Source of the DNA: Halobacillus massiliensis
Lineage (GTDB): Bacteria; Bacillota; Bacilli; Bacillales; Halobacillaceae
Reading direction: 5' to 3'
Assembly: GCF_900166625.1 (NCBI RefSeq)
Contig: NZ_LT800499.1
Location: forward strand, 62,001 to 126,000
DNA length: 64,000 bases
Position 1 is the first letter of the stretch; the number at the start of each line of letters is the position of its first letter. Positions 27,541-37,528 of this stretch are shown in pieces. The translations under genes and the position numbers were made by a program. The notes below the pieces were generated by a model. The model did not search any database and was not told the origin of the DNA. It saw only the letters and a list, made by a program, of their open reading frames with translations.

Positions 27541-28938
27541 GTGAAAGAGACGACCGGCCTTTGGAAAAAGGCGGCCGCCATTGCTTTCCTTGTAATGAGT
27601 TTAAGTTTTGGTACTGCTTATGCTGAGGGGAATGTAGAAACTATATACCACGTCTATATCGGTGATAAACCTGTAGGCTACGTAGATAGTAAACAACAAG
27701 TGCAAGAGCACCTAAACCAACGCTTAGATGATGAAGAGCGAAAGCATGAAGATTACGATTTGACAGTGATGAATGATATTCGTTATTACCCAGAGAAGCA
27801 GTTTGCTCCTGAGACAGACACATCAGAAACCTTAAACCGGTTAGATAAAGAGATAACCATCGGTGTGGAAGCTGTTGGTCTTAAAGTCGCAGGGGAAGCG
27901 GTCGGTTATCTTCCATCAGAAGAGAAAGCAGATTCTGTCATCAAGGAATATAAAGAGAAATTTGTTGATGAAGAAGACTTAGAAGAGGTGGAAGAACGAC
28001 AAGAATCCGGGGAGAAACCTGAAGTGGATGAATCTACGGTAATCAATGTGAAACTTACAGATGAAGTGGAGCATGTGGAGAAGATCGTGGAGCCTGAAGA
28101 AATCATCGAAGTCAAGGAAGCGGCTGACCTTTTAGAAGAGGGAATTGATGAAGAGAAAGTCCATCAAGCAGAGAAGGGACAGGCTATTCAGGAAATCGCT
28201 CATGAATATGACCTTTCAGAAGACGACCTGCTTGAAATGAATCCGCAGCTTGAAGAGAAAGAAATCCTGGACACGAACCAGGAAATTAAAGTAATGAATA
28301 AAGGCCCTTTAACAGAAGTTTTAATTAAAGAAGAAGGGAAAAAGACAAAGAAAATCCCTCATAAAACAGAAGTGATTGAAACAGATAAGCTGGAAAAGGG
28401 TACAGAGAAAGTGAAGCAAAAAGGAAAAGACGGCAAAAAAGAAGTACATTACTATAAAACAAAGTTAAATGATCGCACCACGGATAAGGGTATAATTAAA
28501 GAGAGAGAAATTAAGAAACCCGTTAAAGAAATCGTATTAAAAGGCACTAAAGTTATACCTTCCAAAGGAACTGGAAGCTTCGACTGGCCTGCAGTCGGCG
28601 GTGAAATTACGAGTAAACAGGGAGAGCGCTGGGGATCTTTCCACAAAGGGATTGATATTGCCGGTGTTAAAGATCGTACAATTAAAGCCTCGGATAATGG
28701 AAAAGTTGTAGAAGCTGGAAAATCCGGTGCCTACGGAAACAAAATTGTCATTGACCATAACAATGGCTATCGCACAACTTATGCGCATTTGAAGTCCATT
28801 CGTGTAAATGTAGGAGATGTTGTGGAGAAAGGCTCCTCCATCGGCCAAATGGGAACAACGGGACGTTCGACTGGCGTCCATCTTCATTTTGAAATTCATA
28901 AGAACGGTTCACAGGAAAATCCTTTGAACCACTTGTAA
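27541..28938 (+). CDS. Secreted M23 peptidase with LysM and G5 domains
   Basis: A cell-wall hydrolase predicted to cut peptidoglycan cross-links, 465 residues with a GTG start after GAGGGGAAGAG. It has a signal peptide (KKAAAIAFLVMSLSFGTAYAEG), an acidic N-terminal region of unknown fold (30-195), and a LysM domain (about 198-252, EKGQAIQEIAHEYDLSEDDLLEMNP). A G5-type domain (about 255-335) is followed by the M23 domain (355-460). Zinc ligands are H368 and D372 in FHKGIDIAG and H447/H449 in HLHFEIH. A perfect WalR box upstream suggests WalRK control. The protein is very Glu- and Lys-rich. Confidence 0.92.
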   Translation: MKETTGLWKKAAAIAFLVMSLSFGTAYAEGNVETIYHVYIGDKPVGYVDSKQQVQEHLNQRLDDEERKHEDYDLTVMNDIRYYPEKQFAPETDTSETLNRLDKEITIGVEAVGLKVAGEAVGYLPSEEKADSVIKEYKEKFVDEEDLEEVEERQESGEKPEVDESTVINVKLTDEVEHVEKIVEPEEIIEVKEAADLLEEGIDEEKVHQAEKGQAIQEIAHEYDLSEDDLLEMNPQLEEKEILDTNQEIKVMNKGPLTEVLIKEEGKKTKKIPHKTEVIETDKLEKGTEKVKQKGKDGKKEVHYYKTKLNDRTTDKGIIKEREIKKPVKEIVLKGTKVIPSKGTGSFDWPAVGGEITSKQGERWGSFHKGIDIAGVKDRTIKASDNGKVVEAGKSGAYGNKIVIDHNNGYRTTYAHLKSIRVNVGDVVEKGSSIGQMGTTGRSTGVHLHFEIHKNGSQENPLNHL

Positions 28939-28986
28939 AACAGCGGCTGCTATGTCACTATTCATGGCAGCTGCTGTTTTGTTTTT
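28937..28986 (+). terminator. Terminator after the M23 gene
   Basis: AAAACAGC-GGCTGC pairs with GCAGCTGCTGTTTT with an extra loop stem (CTATG/CATGG), followed by GTTTTT. Confidence 0.82.
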
Positions 28987-29063
28987 GCAGTATAAGACAT
29001 TTTCATTAAAATGAGTTAAAATGAAGAGAAAGCGCAAAGTTGATGAAAAGGAAGTGACTTGAG

Positions 29064-29768
29064 ATGGCGCAGAAAATTTTAGTTGTAGATGATGAAAAGC
29101 CAATTGCTGATATATTAAAATTCAATTTAGAAAAAGAAGGGTACGAAGTTGTATGTGCCTATGATGGGGATGAAGCGATCCGCAAGGCGGATGAGGAGAA
29201 GCCTGAGTTAATCTTACTTGACATCATGCTTCCATATAAAGACGGAAATGAAGTATGCCGCGAAGTAAGAAAGAATCATACAATGCCGATCATTATGCTG
29301 ACGGCGAAAGATGCAGAGATTGATAAGGTGCTCGGTCTTGAAATGGGAGCAGACGACTATGTAACCAAACCGTTCAGCAACCGTGAACTGATCGCTCGTG
29401 TTAAAGCCAATCTGCGCCGTCATCAGCAGGAGCCTGAGGACACTTCTCAACAGACGAAAGACATCTCGATCGGACGTCTGGCAATCCACCCTGATGCTTA
29501 TACGGTAACACGCGATGGTTCTTACATTGAACTGACTCATCGTGAATTCGAGCTGCTTCATTACTTAGCCCGTCATATTGGACAGGTCATGACGCGTGAG
29601 CATCTTTTGGAAACGGTATGGGGCTATGACTATTACGGAGATGTTCGTACAGTTGACGTGACCGTCCGACGCCTTCGTGAAAAAATTGAGGAGAACCCTA
29701 GTAATCCTATATGGATCGTGACTCGCCGAGGAGTCGGGTATTACTTGAGAAATCCTGAACAGGTTTAG
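29064..29768 (+). CDS. walR: Response regulator WalR (YycF)
   Basis: An OmpR-family regulator of cell-wall metabolism, essential in B. subtilis. It has 234 residues. The receiver domain starts [15 protein letters not shown], with phospho-acceptor D53 in LLDIMLP and K-containing [20 protein letters not shown]. The C-terminal winged helix is [16 protein letters not shown] and [23 protein letters not shown] precedes the ATG. It is first in walR-walK-walH-walI-walJ-htrA. Confidence 0.98.
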   Translation: MAQKILVVDDEKPIADILKFNLEKEGYEVVCAYDGDEAIRKADEEKPELILLDIMLPYKDGNEVCREVRKNHTMPIIMLTAKDAEIDKVLGLEMGADDYVTKPFSNRELIARVKANLRRHQQEPEDTSQQTKDISIGRLAIHPDAYTVTRDGSYIELTHREFELLHYLARHIGQVMTREHLLETVWGYDYYGDVRTVDVTVRRLREKIEENPSNPIWIVTRRGVGYYLRNPEQV

Positions 29769-29777
29769 GGCCGTGGA

Positions 29778-31610
29778 ATGAAAAAGGTTGGATTTTTTCA
29801 GTCGGTTCGGCTGAAGTTTACGTTAGTTTATATACTGCTCCTTCTTCTTGGTATCCAGGTCATCGGATCCTATTTTGTGGGCCAGCTTGAAGATCAGCTG
29901 AAGAGTAATTTTGAAGAATCAATTGACGGTCGGATGCGTTCTTTAACGTACAGCTTGCAGAATACGTTTGAAACAGAGCGGGGAGATTCCGATCCCTCCC
30001 TCCAGTCCGAGGTTCAGAGTTTAATCAATGATTTTGACGAAAATGATATTCATAAGCTTCAGGTCGTGAACAGCAGCAGCCGTATTATTGCCACAGATGG
30101 CGGTGATTTTACTTACTCTGAAGTTGGTAAAAAAACAAATGATGCGAAAATACTGCGGGCTTTAATATACGGGGAGTCCACCCCTGAGATTATGCAGCAT
30201 CCGGTAAGCGGTGACCGGCTCTGGGTGGGGGCGATTCCTGTCACAGCCAGTAATGGCGATGAAATCTATGCGGCTGTTTATTTTGAAGCGAACATGAGCA
30301 ATATTTATAATCAGCTTCAGGAAATAAATAATATATTTGCCCAGGGGACGATTTTGGCTATTACGGTTACGGCTTTGCTCGGCATTTTAGTGGCCCGGAC
30401 GATTACGCGGCCGTTATCTGAAATGAGGAGACAAGCGCAAATCATGGCGACCGGGGACTTTTCACAAAAAGTTACGGTCCATGCCAACGATGAAATCGGC
30501 CAGCTTGGGGATACATTTAATGATTTAAATGACAAGCTCAGACTTTCACAAGCAACGACAGAGGGAGAGCGGAAAAAGCTCAGCTCGGTTCTTTCCAACA
30601 TGTCAGATGGCGTGATTGCGACAGATAGGCTTGGGGCTATTACGCTCATGAATGCTCCTGCTTCCAAGCTGATCGGCCAAAGCTTTGAAGAAGTGCAGGG
30701 CCAGTCGCTGCTGGACATTCTTGATCTTACCGATCAAATGAACGATATTTCGGAGATTGAAACAGGCGGCTCGATGATTATTGATTTTAGCAGTGAAGAT
30801 CAGCCGCTTCTTATTAAAGCGAACTTCTCCGTTGTGGAAGATGAGCATGAGGAAATGGACGGCTTCATTACTGTACTGAGTGATGTAACCGAGCAGGAAA
30901 GAGTGGCACAGGAACGCCGTGAATTTGTGTCTAACGTGTCGCACGAACTGCGCACACCGCTTACGACGATGCGGAGTTACTTAGAAGCCCTTACAGACGG
31001 CGCGTGGGAAGATAAAGAGATCGCCCCGCAGTTTCTCGGTGTGGCCCAGAATGAGACCGACCGTATGATCCGTCTCGTTAACGATTTATTACAGCTGTCA
31101 AAAATGGATCGTAAAGACACAGGGCTGTTTAAAGAAAAAGTTGAATTCACCGGTCATTTTCATCATGTAATTGACCGTTTTGATATGCACCGAAAGGAAA
31201 ATATCACATTTAACCGGGAATTATCCGAGCAGGAGCTTTTTGTCTGGATTGATAAGGATAAAATAACTCAGGTGTTAGACAATATTATCTCGAATGCGAT
31301 TAAATATTCGCCAGAAGGCGGGACGATTACGTTTAGAACCGAAACCAGGAGAAAACAGCTGCTGGTCAGCATCTCAGACCAGGGATTAGGCATGCCTGCC
31401 AATACTGTAGACAAAATATTTGATCGCTTTTACCGGGTCGACAAAGCGCGATCACGTGAAATGGGCGGAACCGGTTTAGGTCTGGCTATTGCCCGGGAAA
31501 TAATTGAGTCGCATCATGGTCAAATATGGGCGCACAGTAAGGAAGGCAAAGGAACGACGATATTCTTTACACTTCCGCTCATTAACCAGAAGCGGAGGAA
31601 ATACAAATGA
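29778..31610 (+). CDS. walK: Sensor histidine kinase WalK (YycG)
   Basis: The membrane kinase partner of WalR, 610 residues. TM1 is at about 12-30, an extracellular Cache/PAS-like domain spans about 31-183, and TM2 is at about 190-205. A HAMP domain (RTITRPLSEMRRQAQIMATGDFS), a cytoplasmic PAS (260-370) and the DHp domain (FVSNVSHELRTPLTTM, phospho-His about 389) follow. The catalytic domain has DNIISNAIKYSPEGG, DQGLGMP and GGTGLGLAIAREI. It sits 9 bases after walR. Confidence 0.98.
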   Translation: MKKVGFFQSVRLKFTLVYILLLLLGIQVIGSYFVGQLEDQLKSNFEESIDGRMRSLTYSLQNTFETERGDSDPSLQSEVQSLINDFDENDIHKLQVVNSSSRIIATDGGDFTYSEVGKKTNDAKILRALIYGESTPEIMQHPVSGDRLWVGAIPVTASNGDEIYAAVYFEANMSNIYNQLQEINNIFAQGTILAITVTALLGILVARTITRPLSEMRRQAQIMATGDFSQKVTVHANDEIGQLGDTFNDLNDKLRLSQATTEGERKKLSSVLSNMSDGVIATDRLGAITLMNAPASKLIGQSFEEVQGQSLLDILDLTDQMNDISEIETGGSMIIDFSSEDQPLLIKANFSVVEDEHEEMDGFITVLSDVTEQERVAQERREFVSNVSHELRTPLTTMRSYLEALTDGAWEDKEIAPQFLGVAQNETDRMIRLVNDLLQLSKMDRKDTGLFKEKVEFTGHFHHVIDRFDMHRKENITFNRELSEQELFVWIDKDKITQVLDNIISNAIKYSPEGGTITFRTETRRKQLLVSISDQGLGMPANTVDKIFDRFYRVDKARSREMGGTGLGLAIAREIIESHHGQIWAHSKEGKGTTIFFTLPLINQKRRKYK

Positions 31611-32947
31611 AAGTAGAAACGATAAAATCGATTATTCTCGTCATTTTAATCATGTTTAGTCTGCTTTTAACCGTCGCTTTATGGAATTTTCAGCCGAATT
31701 ATGAAAGCCTGGAAAGTGATGAAAGCTTAATAGATGAAACAAGTATTCAAGGGGAAGTTGTGGATATGTCTTCCCTTATTTCCCCGAACAATTTTATTTT
31801 CCATAAGAATAACCAGCATTTTGCATTCAGCAATCCGGAAAATGTGTGGTTGCAGTTTAATGAGGTTCGTGAATGGACACTGAGAGACTTTATTCAGATC
31901 GAAAATTCAAGTGTACCAGAACTTGATAGCAGCATGGTGGAAGTTACGTTCCCTATCGAAATTCCGAGCCAGTTGATGACTGAGCTTTTTACGCTTGAAG
32001 ATAAAAATCAAGGAGTCCCTCCAGGGGAATTCAACAGAATGTATTTTAAATTCAGGGAAAACGGAGGGGCAGAAGTGTATTTTACTTCAGACCGTCCGAG
32101 TTCTTCCGCGTACAGGGCTGTCATTTCCGAGGAGAATGCCGACAGGCTGAGAGCTGCTTCTAATGATGAAAGTCAGCTGACCGAACAGACAGTGTTCATC
32201 AAAGAAGAAGCAGATCCAATTTATATTCCGAAAGGTCCTGTTTCTGTGGAGAAGGATCTCGTGCAGCCGAAGCGAATTGAGACAACTCCCCTGCAGAACG
32301 AACTTTTTCCTAACCCCAGCTCGGTAAAAAACACATCTCCATCACCGTCTGAACAGCGATTAACCGACTACTACCGCAGACTTGAAGTATTGGCGGACGG
32401 CAAGCGGATGGAATATGTGGATTTAGTACCCGATGAATCAGATATGCAGTCAACGCTGAGCTCTTATGATGTATTAGACAACAGTGTGGAATTTATTAAC
32501 GGTCATGAAGGCTGGACAGATACATTCAGGCTGACGAGCTTTAATCCTTCCCCAACAGATTCAACCGTCCAGTTTAATATGTTCTTTGATCATTATCCGC
32601 TGCTTTCAAGCAGTGATGATATTCATAAAATTGAGCTGGATTTTGAAGGAGATACTGTTCAGCGCTATATGCGGCCGCTTCTGGATTTTGAGTCCTACTA
32701 TCAAAGCCCGAACCAGTCTGAGCAGTTAACGGCTGGAGAAGACGTGATTTCATTTTTGGAAAGTTCGAATCAGTACAGCCTCCGCTTAATTGAGGACATT
32801 CAAGTAGGCTACCGAATTGAGCCTCAAAGGCAGGGATATCAGGTATATGAGCTTGTACCTGCCTGGTTCGTTCTGGAAAATGGCCGCTGGAAAGAAATCA
32901 CTGAGCTGACGGAAGGAGGAGATCTAAATGCAATGGGGCCAAATTAA
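31607..32947 (+). CDS. walH: WalRK regulator WalH (YycH)
   Basis: A 446-residue membrane-anchored protein with one N-terminal helix (SIILVILIMFSLLLTVALW, residues 8-26) and a large extracytoplasmic part. In B. subtilis it binds WalK with WalI and tunes its activity. Placement (ATGA overlap with walK) and topology identify it, since sequence conservation in the family is low. The Tyr/Asp/Glu-rich exterior matches the family. Confidence 0.93.
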   Translation: MKVETIKSIILVILIMFSLLLTVALWNFQPNYESLESDESLIDETSIQGEVVDMSSLISPNNFIFHKNNQHFAFSNPENVWLQFNEVREWTLRDFIQIENSSVPELDSSMVEVTFPIEIPSQLMTELFTLEDKNQGVPPGEFNRMYFKFRENGGAEVYFTSDRPSSSAYRAVISEENADRLRAASNDESQLTEQTVFIKEEADPIYIPKGPVSVEKDLVQPKRIETTPLQNELFPNPSSVKNTSPSPSEQRLTDYYRRLEVLADGKRMEYVDLVPDESDMQSTLSSYDVLDNSVEFINGHEGWTDTFRLTSFNPSPTDSTVQFNMFFDHYPLLSSSDDIHKIELDFEGDTVQRYMRPLLDFESYYQSPNQSEQLTAGEDVISFLESSNQYSLRLIEDIQVGYRIEPQRQGYQVYELVPAWFVLENGRWKEITELTEGGDLNAMGPN

Positions 32948-33818
32948 AATGCTGTTTATTATCAGCTTTCTCATTTTAGATCTATTTCTCCTTCAGCAGT
33001 TCCTGTCAAAGCAGGACCAGGCGGAAGGCTTGGGGACGGTTCAGGATACCACGCTTGAGGAAAGCTACAGAGATCAGGATATCGAAATAGGTGACGACGT
33101 CCCTGAAGAAACACCGGAAATTGAATCCTTAACTGCATCACCTGGAAAGTTTTCCGATGCGCGTGTGGAACAGCTGCAAAACATTAACGACCAGGATGTT
33201 CAGATATACGGTGGAGAGCTCCTCGTAGCTGCATTAGATGATCCTGTACCGATTGATGCTGATAATGCGGCAGAAGTCGTTGGGGATACTGTGCCTTTTG
33301 GCAGCCAGTATTCTTACTGGGGCTGGAGTGAGGAGCGCGACCGAATTTTATTTTTCCAAACTTCCAATTCAAATACGATTTTTTTCAACTCTGCCGGGGT
33401 ATTGATTATAGACGTAGCAAATGGGGAGATGACAGGATATAAAGCCACGATTTTAGATCCGGAAGATGCAGAGGGAACTATCTCTGAAGAACTGCTCAGC
33501 CCGTCTGAAGTAATTCAAATATTGTTCAGCGAACAAATCATCACTTCCGGAGATGAAGTCACAAGCATGACGCTCGGCTATCATTCAGCAGCCAACCTTG
33601 ACCCGCTTCAAGTTTTCGCGCCGACATGGAAAGTAACCGTCAATGGAGAAGAAGACCATTTTGTGAACGCCCTTGCCGTTGAAGGACAGATTTTAAAAAT
33701 TGATGAAGAGAATTTTATTCAAAAAACGATGGAGTCCTTCCAGGAGATTATTGATGAAAATGAAGAAGATGTCGTTTCTAACCAGGAAGCAGATAAGGCC
33801 GGTGAGGACCGGCCTTAG
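32928..33818 (+). CDS. walI: WalRK regulator WalI (YycI)
   Basis: A 296-residue single-pass protein (helix KMLFIISFLILDLFLLQQFL, about residues 6-25) with an extracellular YycI domain. It acts together with WalH on WalK. The ATG at 32928 follows GGAGGAG and lies 20 bases inside walH, so the two are coupled. The C-terminus ends in an acidic tail. Confidence 0.93.
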   Translation: MQWGQIKMLFIISFLILDLFLLQQFLSKQDQAEGLGTVQDTTLEESYRDQDIEIGDDVPEETPEIESLTASPGKFSDARVEQLQNINDQDVQIYGGELLVAALDDPVPIDADNAAEVVGDTVPFGSQYSYWGWSEERDRILFFQTSNSNTIFFNSAGVLIIDVANGEMTGYKATILDPEDAEGTISEELLSPSEVIQILFSEQIITSGDEVTSMTLGYHSAANLDPLQVFAPTWKVTVNGEEDHFVNALAVEGQILKIDEENFIQKTMESFQEIIDENEEDVVSNQEADKAGEDRP

Positions 33819-33846
33819 TGACTACAGAAATATGGAGTGACATATA

Positions 33847-34641
33847 ATGACGATGCAATTTAGTGTACTCGCTTCAGGCAGTACAGGAAATGCGTTTTAT
33901 ATAGAGTCGGGAGAGGAAAAAATTCTAGTAGACGCAGGACTCAGCGGGAAGAAAATCGAAGGACTGCTGCAGCAGGTCAATATCGATCCGAAGACGTTAT
34001 CCCGCATCCTCGTTACTCATGAGCACAGCGACCATATTAAAGGGCTTGGCATTATGGCCCGGCGCTATAATCTCCCAATCTATGCAAATGAGAAAACGTG
34101 GAAGGCGATGGAAGGCCAGCTTGGAAAACTATCACTGGACCAGAAGTTCTATTTTAATATGGAGCAGACCCAGAATTTCGGGGGTATTGATGTCGAGTCA
34201 TTTGCTGTATCGCATGATGCCGCTGACCCGATGTTTTATATTTTTAGAAAAGATGGGAAAAAGGTGTCCCTTGTAACCGATCTCGGCTATGTATCTGAAC
34301 GGATTAAGAAAAGTGTAGAGGGCTCAGACGCGTTTGTTTTTGAGTCCAATCACGATGTAAGTATGCTTCGCATGGGACGCTATCCGTGGAATGTAAAACG
34401 AAGGATTCTTGGCGATTCCGGCCACGTCTCCAATGAAGACTGCGGGCTTGCTCTAACGGATGTAATGGATGACCGGACGAAACGGGTGTACCTTGCCCAC
34501 TTAAGTTTAGATAACAATATGAAAGATTTAGCGAAAATGTCTGTAAAAAACGTCCTCGAAGAAAGGGGATTTGAAATCGGAAGCCGCATTCAGCTTCATG
34601 ATACAGATCCCGTAACAGCCACGCCGCTCTATAAAGTTTGA
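33847..34641 (+). CDS. walJ: Metallo-beta-lactamase fold hydrolase WalJ (YycJ)
   Basis: A 264-residue MBL-fold protein, probably a nuclease, linked to cell-division and replication coordination. It begins [21 protein letters not shown]. The zinc motif is [12 protein letters not shown] (residues 58-69), with later ligands in VSHDAAD, VTDLGY, ESNHD and [11 protein letters not shown]. In the B. subtilis order it follows walI. The gap here is 28 bases. Confidence 0.95.
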   Translation: MTMQFSVLASGSTGNAFYIESGEEKILVDAGLSGKKIEGLLQQVNIDPKTLSRILVTHEHSDHIKGLGIMARRYNLPIYANEKTWKAMEGQLGKLSLDQKFYFNMEQTQNFGGIDVESFAVSHDAADPMFYIFRKDGKKVSLVTDLGYVSERIKKSVEGSDAFVFESNHDVSMLRMGRYPWNVKRRILGDSGHVSNEDCGLALTDVMDDRTKRVYLAHLSLDNNMKDLAKMSVKNVLEERGFEIGSRIQLHDTDPVTATPLYKV

Positions 34642-34705
34642 TCGTTTGAAATTCTGTTTTTAAGGCAACAATAGGGTAGAAGAATAGAAAGGACAGGTGA
34701 TAGGC

Positions 34706-35920
34706 GTGGGTTACTACGACGATCATTCACCAGCCACCAGGCAGCAGAAGAAACGCCGGGGGTACATGATGCCAACCGTAATCGGCCTTGTGCTCGGAGC
34801 GGTTCTCGTTCTGCTGGCGCTGCCTGCGCTGGTTCAAACCAATTTGCTTCCTTATAATATTACCGTACCTGATGATGAAAACGAATCCACTGAGGATGGT
34901 GGAACGATTCGAAGTGAACAAGTCGAATACGATGTCAATACACAGATTACGGATGTCGTGAAAGAAGTCACCCCATCTGTCGTCGGCGTCGTTAACCTCC
35001 AGAATCAATCGGACTTCTGGAACAGTCAGAATAATCCTTCACAGGCTGGTGAAGGATCGGGTGTCATTTACAAAACAGAAGGCGAAACGGCCTATGTCGT
35101 TACAAATAATCATGTCATCGAAGGAGCCAGTGAAATTGAAGTGGTGCTTCATGACGATACGAGAATTCCGGCCGAACTCATCGGCGGTGATGTGTTTACA
35201 GATTTAGCTGTACTTAAAATGTCGAGCGACCAGGTCGAAAAGGTGGCAGAGATCGGTTCATCCGATTCGGTGAAAGTCGGTGAACCGGCCATTGCGATCG
35301 GTAACCCGCTAGGCCTTCGTTTTGCCGGCTCTGTTACAAAAGGCATTATCAGCGGCACGCAGCGCGCGATTCCGCAGGATTTTAACAATGACGGACAGGA
35401 AGACTGGCAGTCCGAAGTTATTCAGACGGATGCTGCGATTAACCCGGGGAACAGCGGTGGAGCCCTTATCAACATTAAGGGTCAGCTGATTGGCATTAAC
35501 TCGATGAAAATCGCCCAGTCTTCCATTGAAGGCATCGGTTTTGCCATCCCCATTGATTCGGCGATTCCTATTATTGAAGAGCTTGAAAAGACCGGACAGG
35601 TGACCCGTCCGTTTATCGGTGTAGAAGCCTATGGTTTAAATGAAGTGCCTTCTTCTGAATGGCAGTCCACGTTGAACCTTCCAGAAGAGGTGGAGGGCGG
35701 CTTATACATCCGCAGTGTTTCCCAAATGTCTCCAGCAGCTAAAGCAGGACTTGAGCCGCTCGATGTCATTACAGAGCTTGATGGCGAGCCGGTAAATGAT
35801 ATTATCGACTTGCGTAAGTATCTGTATGATAAGAAGGAGCCTGGAGAAGAAATTAAAATTACGTATTATCGTGATGGTGAGCAGAATACGACGACATTAA
35901 CACTGGATACACAGGAATAG
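34706..35920 (+). CDS. htrC: HtrA-family membrane serine protease
   Basis: An envelope stress protease of the DegP/HtrA type. I chose the GTG at 34706, preceded by AGGTGAT, giving 404 residues. A GTG nine bases upstream is possible. A TM helix at about 22-44 anchors it, and an acidic linker leads to the trypsin-like domain with H136 (TNNHVIEG), D166 (TDLAVLKM) and S250 (NPGNSGGAL). One PDZ domain follows (about 300-400, PAAKAGLEPLDVITELDGEPV). It is the last gene of the wal operon, corresponding to yyxA/htrC of B. subtilis. Confidence 0.95.
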   Translation: MGYYDDHSPATRQQKKRRGYMMPTVIGLVLGAVLVLLALPALVQTNLLPYNITVPDDENESTEDGGTIRSEQVEYDVNTQITDVVKEVTPSVVGVVNLQNQSDFWNSQNNPSQAGEGSGVIYKTEGETAYVVTNNHVIEGASEIEVVLHDDTRIPAELIGGDVFTDLAVLKMSSDQVEKVAEIGSSDSVKVGEPAIAIGNPLGLRFAGSVTKGIISGTQRAIPQDFNNDGQEDWQSEVIQTDAAINPGNSGGALINIKGQLIGINSMKIAQSSIEGIGFAIPIDSAIPIIEELEKTGQVTRPFIGVEAYGLNEVPSSEWQSTLNLPEEVEGGLYIRSVSQMSPAAKAGLEPLDVITELDGEPVNDIIDLRKYLYDKKEPGEEIKITYYRDGEQNTTTLTLDTQE

Positions 35921-35924
35921 GGTG

Positions 35925-35958
35925 AAAAGGCTGCCGAATCTTTTCGGCAGCCTTTTTG
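35925..35958 (+). terminator. Terminator of the wal operon
   Basis: AAAAGGCTGCCGAA pairs perfectly with TTCGGCAGCCTTTTT. Confidence 0.93.
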
Positions 35959-36013
35959 TTTGATTAAAAAAGGAAAATATAGAGATTCACAGCCATCCAA
36001 AAGGGGATTTTCT

Positions 36014-36378
36014 TTATCCACACCCTGTGTATACGATTCTGGATAAGGAGCATATATGGTAGCGAACATACATACGAAATACAATATGCGCTCGGCAAAT
36101 TGTGCATATGTGTATATTATTGTGGATAAGATGTTTATTCTTTTGGATAACTTGTGAATAGCCCAAAAGTCACAGGTGCTGTGTATAAGTCTGTGGATAA
36201 TTGTGGGTAACTCATGTCGTTAGTCGAGTTACCCACATGTGCACAGTTTTTCCCCAGACGACTTCTACATAAAATAAGGTTTCTTGACAGGAAACGACAG
36301 AATTCAACTCTCCGATACTAACGGCTATCGAGAGTTAATTTTTGTTCTTTTTCAGAAAAATTTGTATAGTTATCCACA
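36014..36378. promoter_or_regulatory. Cluster of DnaA boxes between htrA and threonine aldolase
   Basis: Five perfect TTATNCACA boxes lie at 36014 (+), 36121 (-), 36180 (-), 36192 (-) and 36370 (+). Four or five 7-8/9 matches lie at 36026 (-), 36142 (-), 36153 (-), 36202 (-) and 36229 (+). Seven sit within 117 bp (36121-36237). The 460 bp gap has no gene. Such density is typical of oriC modules and of B. subtilis DnaA-box clusters that modulate initiation through DnaA and Rok. Which of these it is cannot be told from sequence. Confidence 0.85.
36306..36350 (+). terminator. Hairpin with U-tract inside the DnaA-box region
   Basis: AACTCTC-CGATA pairs with TATCG-AGAGTT (one bulged base), followed by AATTTTTG and TTCTTTTT. 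No gene ends just before it. It could end a short transcript starting near TTGACA at 36284, or attenuate the threonine aldolase leader. Confidence 0.6.
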
Positions 36379-36416
36379 GTTACGTACAATTAAAAGAGAT
36401 GAGGAGGAAAATACAT

Positions 36417-37433
36417 ATGATTGATTTAAGAAGTGATACAGTAACGAAGCCTACGGCTAAAATGAGGCAGGCTGCTTTTGAAGCAGAAGTAGGGGATGAC
36501 GTCTATGTGGAAGATCCTTCAGTTATTCAATTGGAAGAAAAAGCGGCAGAGATGCTCGGAAAGGAAGCCGCACTGTTTGTAACGAGCGGAACCCAGGGAA
36601 ATCAGATTGCCGCATTGACGCATTGTAAGCCGGGAGAGGAAGTGCTCCTTGAAGCAAGCGCCCACCTTTTTCTTTATGAAGGAGCTTCTATGTCCGCTTT
36701 CGCGGGTGTACAGCCGCGGACCATTAAAGGAAACCGTGGCGCAATGGATCCCGCTGAAGTAGCAGCGGCCATTCGCCCGGATGATATTCACTTTCCAGAA
36801 ACCGGCATGATCTGCCTGGAAAATACTCATAATAAAGCGGGCGGCGCCATCGTCCCACTTGAAAATATGCAGCAAATTTACGAAACAGCCCGGGAACATA
36901 CTATTCCTGTCCACTTGGACGGAGCGCGGCTGTTTAATGCAGTGGCAGCTTCTGGAGTCTCTGTTAAACATTATGCCTCACAAGCTGATACTGTGCAATT
37001 CTGTTTATCAAAAGGCCTCGGAGCTCCCGTCGGATCCATCATTACAGGATCGTCTGCCTTTATTCGAAAAGCGCGCAAGTGGAGAAAGCGTCTCGGCGGA
37101 GGTCTTCGCCAGGCTGGCGTCATTGCCGCACCCGGCTACATAGCTTTAACCGAAATGACCCAGCGGTTAGTGGAAGACCATGAGAACGCACGTCTTCTGG
37201 CAGAGCAGGCAGCTGCCATGCCGGGATTGTCTATTGAAAATCAAGTCGATACCAATATCATTCTCATCAACGTGGCCGGCCGGGGGGAGACGGCTGGTGA
37301 ATATCTAGAAAAACTAAAATCAAACGGCATTCTCGCTGTCCCCTTTGGCCCGCAGACTATCCGGTTTGTCACTCATTTTGATGTAAGCCGGGAAAATATT
37401 CAGACAGTCATCGACCGGATGCATCGCTTATAA
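36417..37433 (+). CDS. ltaE: Low-specificity L-threonine aldolase
   Basis: A PLP-dependent enzyme cleaving L-threonine/allo-threonine to glycine and acetaldehyde. It has 338 residues, as usual for the GLY1 family. It begins MIDLRSDTVTKPTAKMRQA, with VGDDVYVEDPS and LFVTSGTQGNQIA. The PLP lysine is in QFCLSKGLGAPVGS. The ATG at 36417 follows GATGAGGAGG. The gene stands alone after the DnaA-box region. Confidence 0.94.
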   Translation: MIDLRSDTVTKPTAKMRQAAFEAEVGDDVYVEDPSVIQLEEKAAEMLGKEAALFVTSGTQGNQIAALTHCKPGEEVLLEASAHLFLYEGASMSAFAGVQPRTIKGNRGAMDPAEVAAAIRPDDIHFPETGMICLENTHNKAGGAIVPLENMQQIYETAREHTIPVHLDGARLFNAVAASGVSVKHYASQADTVQFCLSKGLGAPVGSIITGSSAFIRKARKWRKRLGGGLRQAGVIAAPGYIALTEMTQRLVEDHENARLLAEQAAAMPGLSIENQVDTNIILINVAGRGETAGEYLEKLKSNGILAVPFGPQTIRFVTHFDVSRENIQTVIDRMHRL

Positions 37434-37528
37434 CGGAACGATCACAAGTGTTTTTCCAAAATCTTTCCCATGATTCCTAGGTTTTTAGATATACTATAAA
37501 TAAAAGAAGAGTGTGAGGAGGCCCCATC

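Noticed and set aside
36014-36378. Claim that the DnaA-box cluster is the chromosomal origin itself
   Set aside because: No dnaA or dnaN neighbours, no clear AT-rich unwinding trio next to the boxes, and gene order places the standard origin left of the window. Reported only as a DnaA-box cluster.
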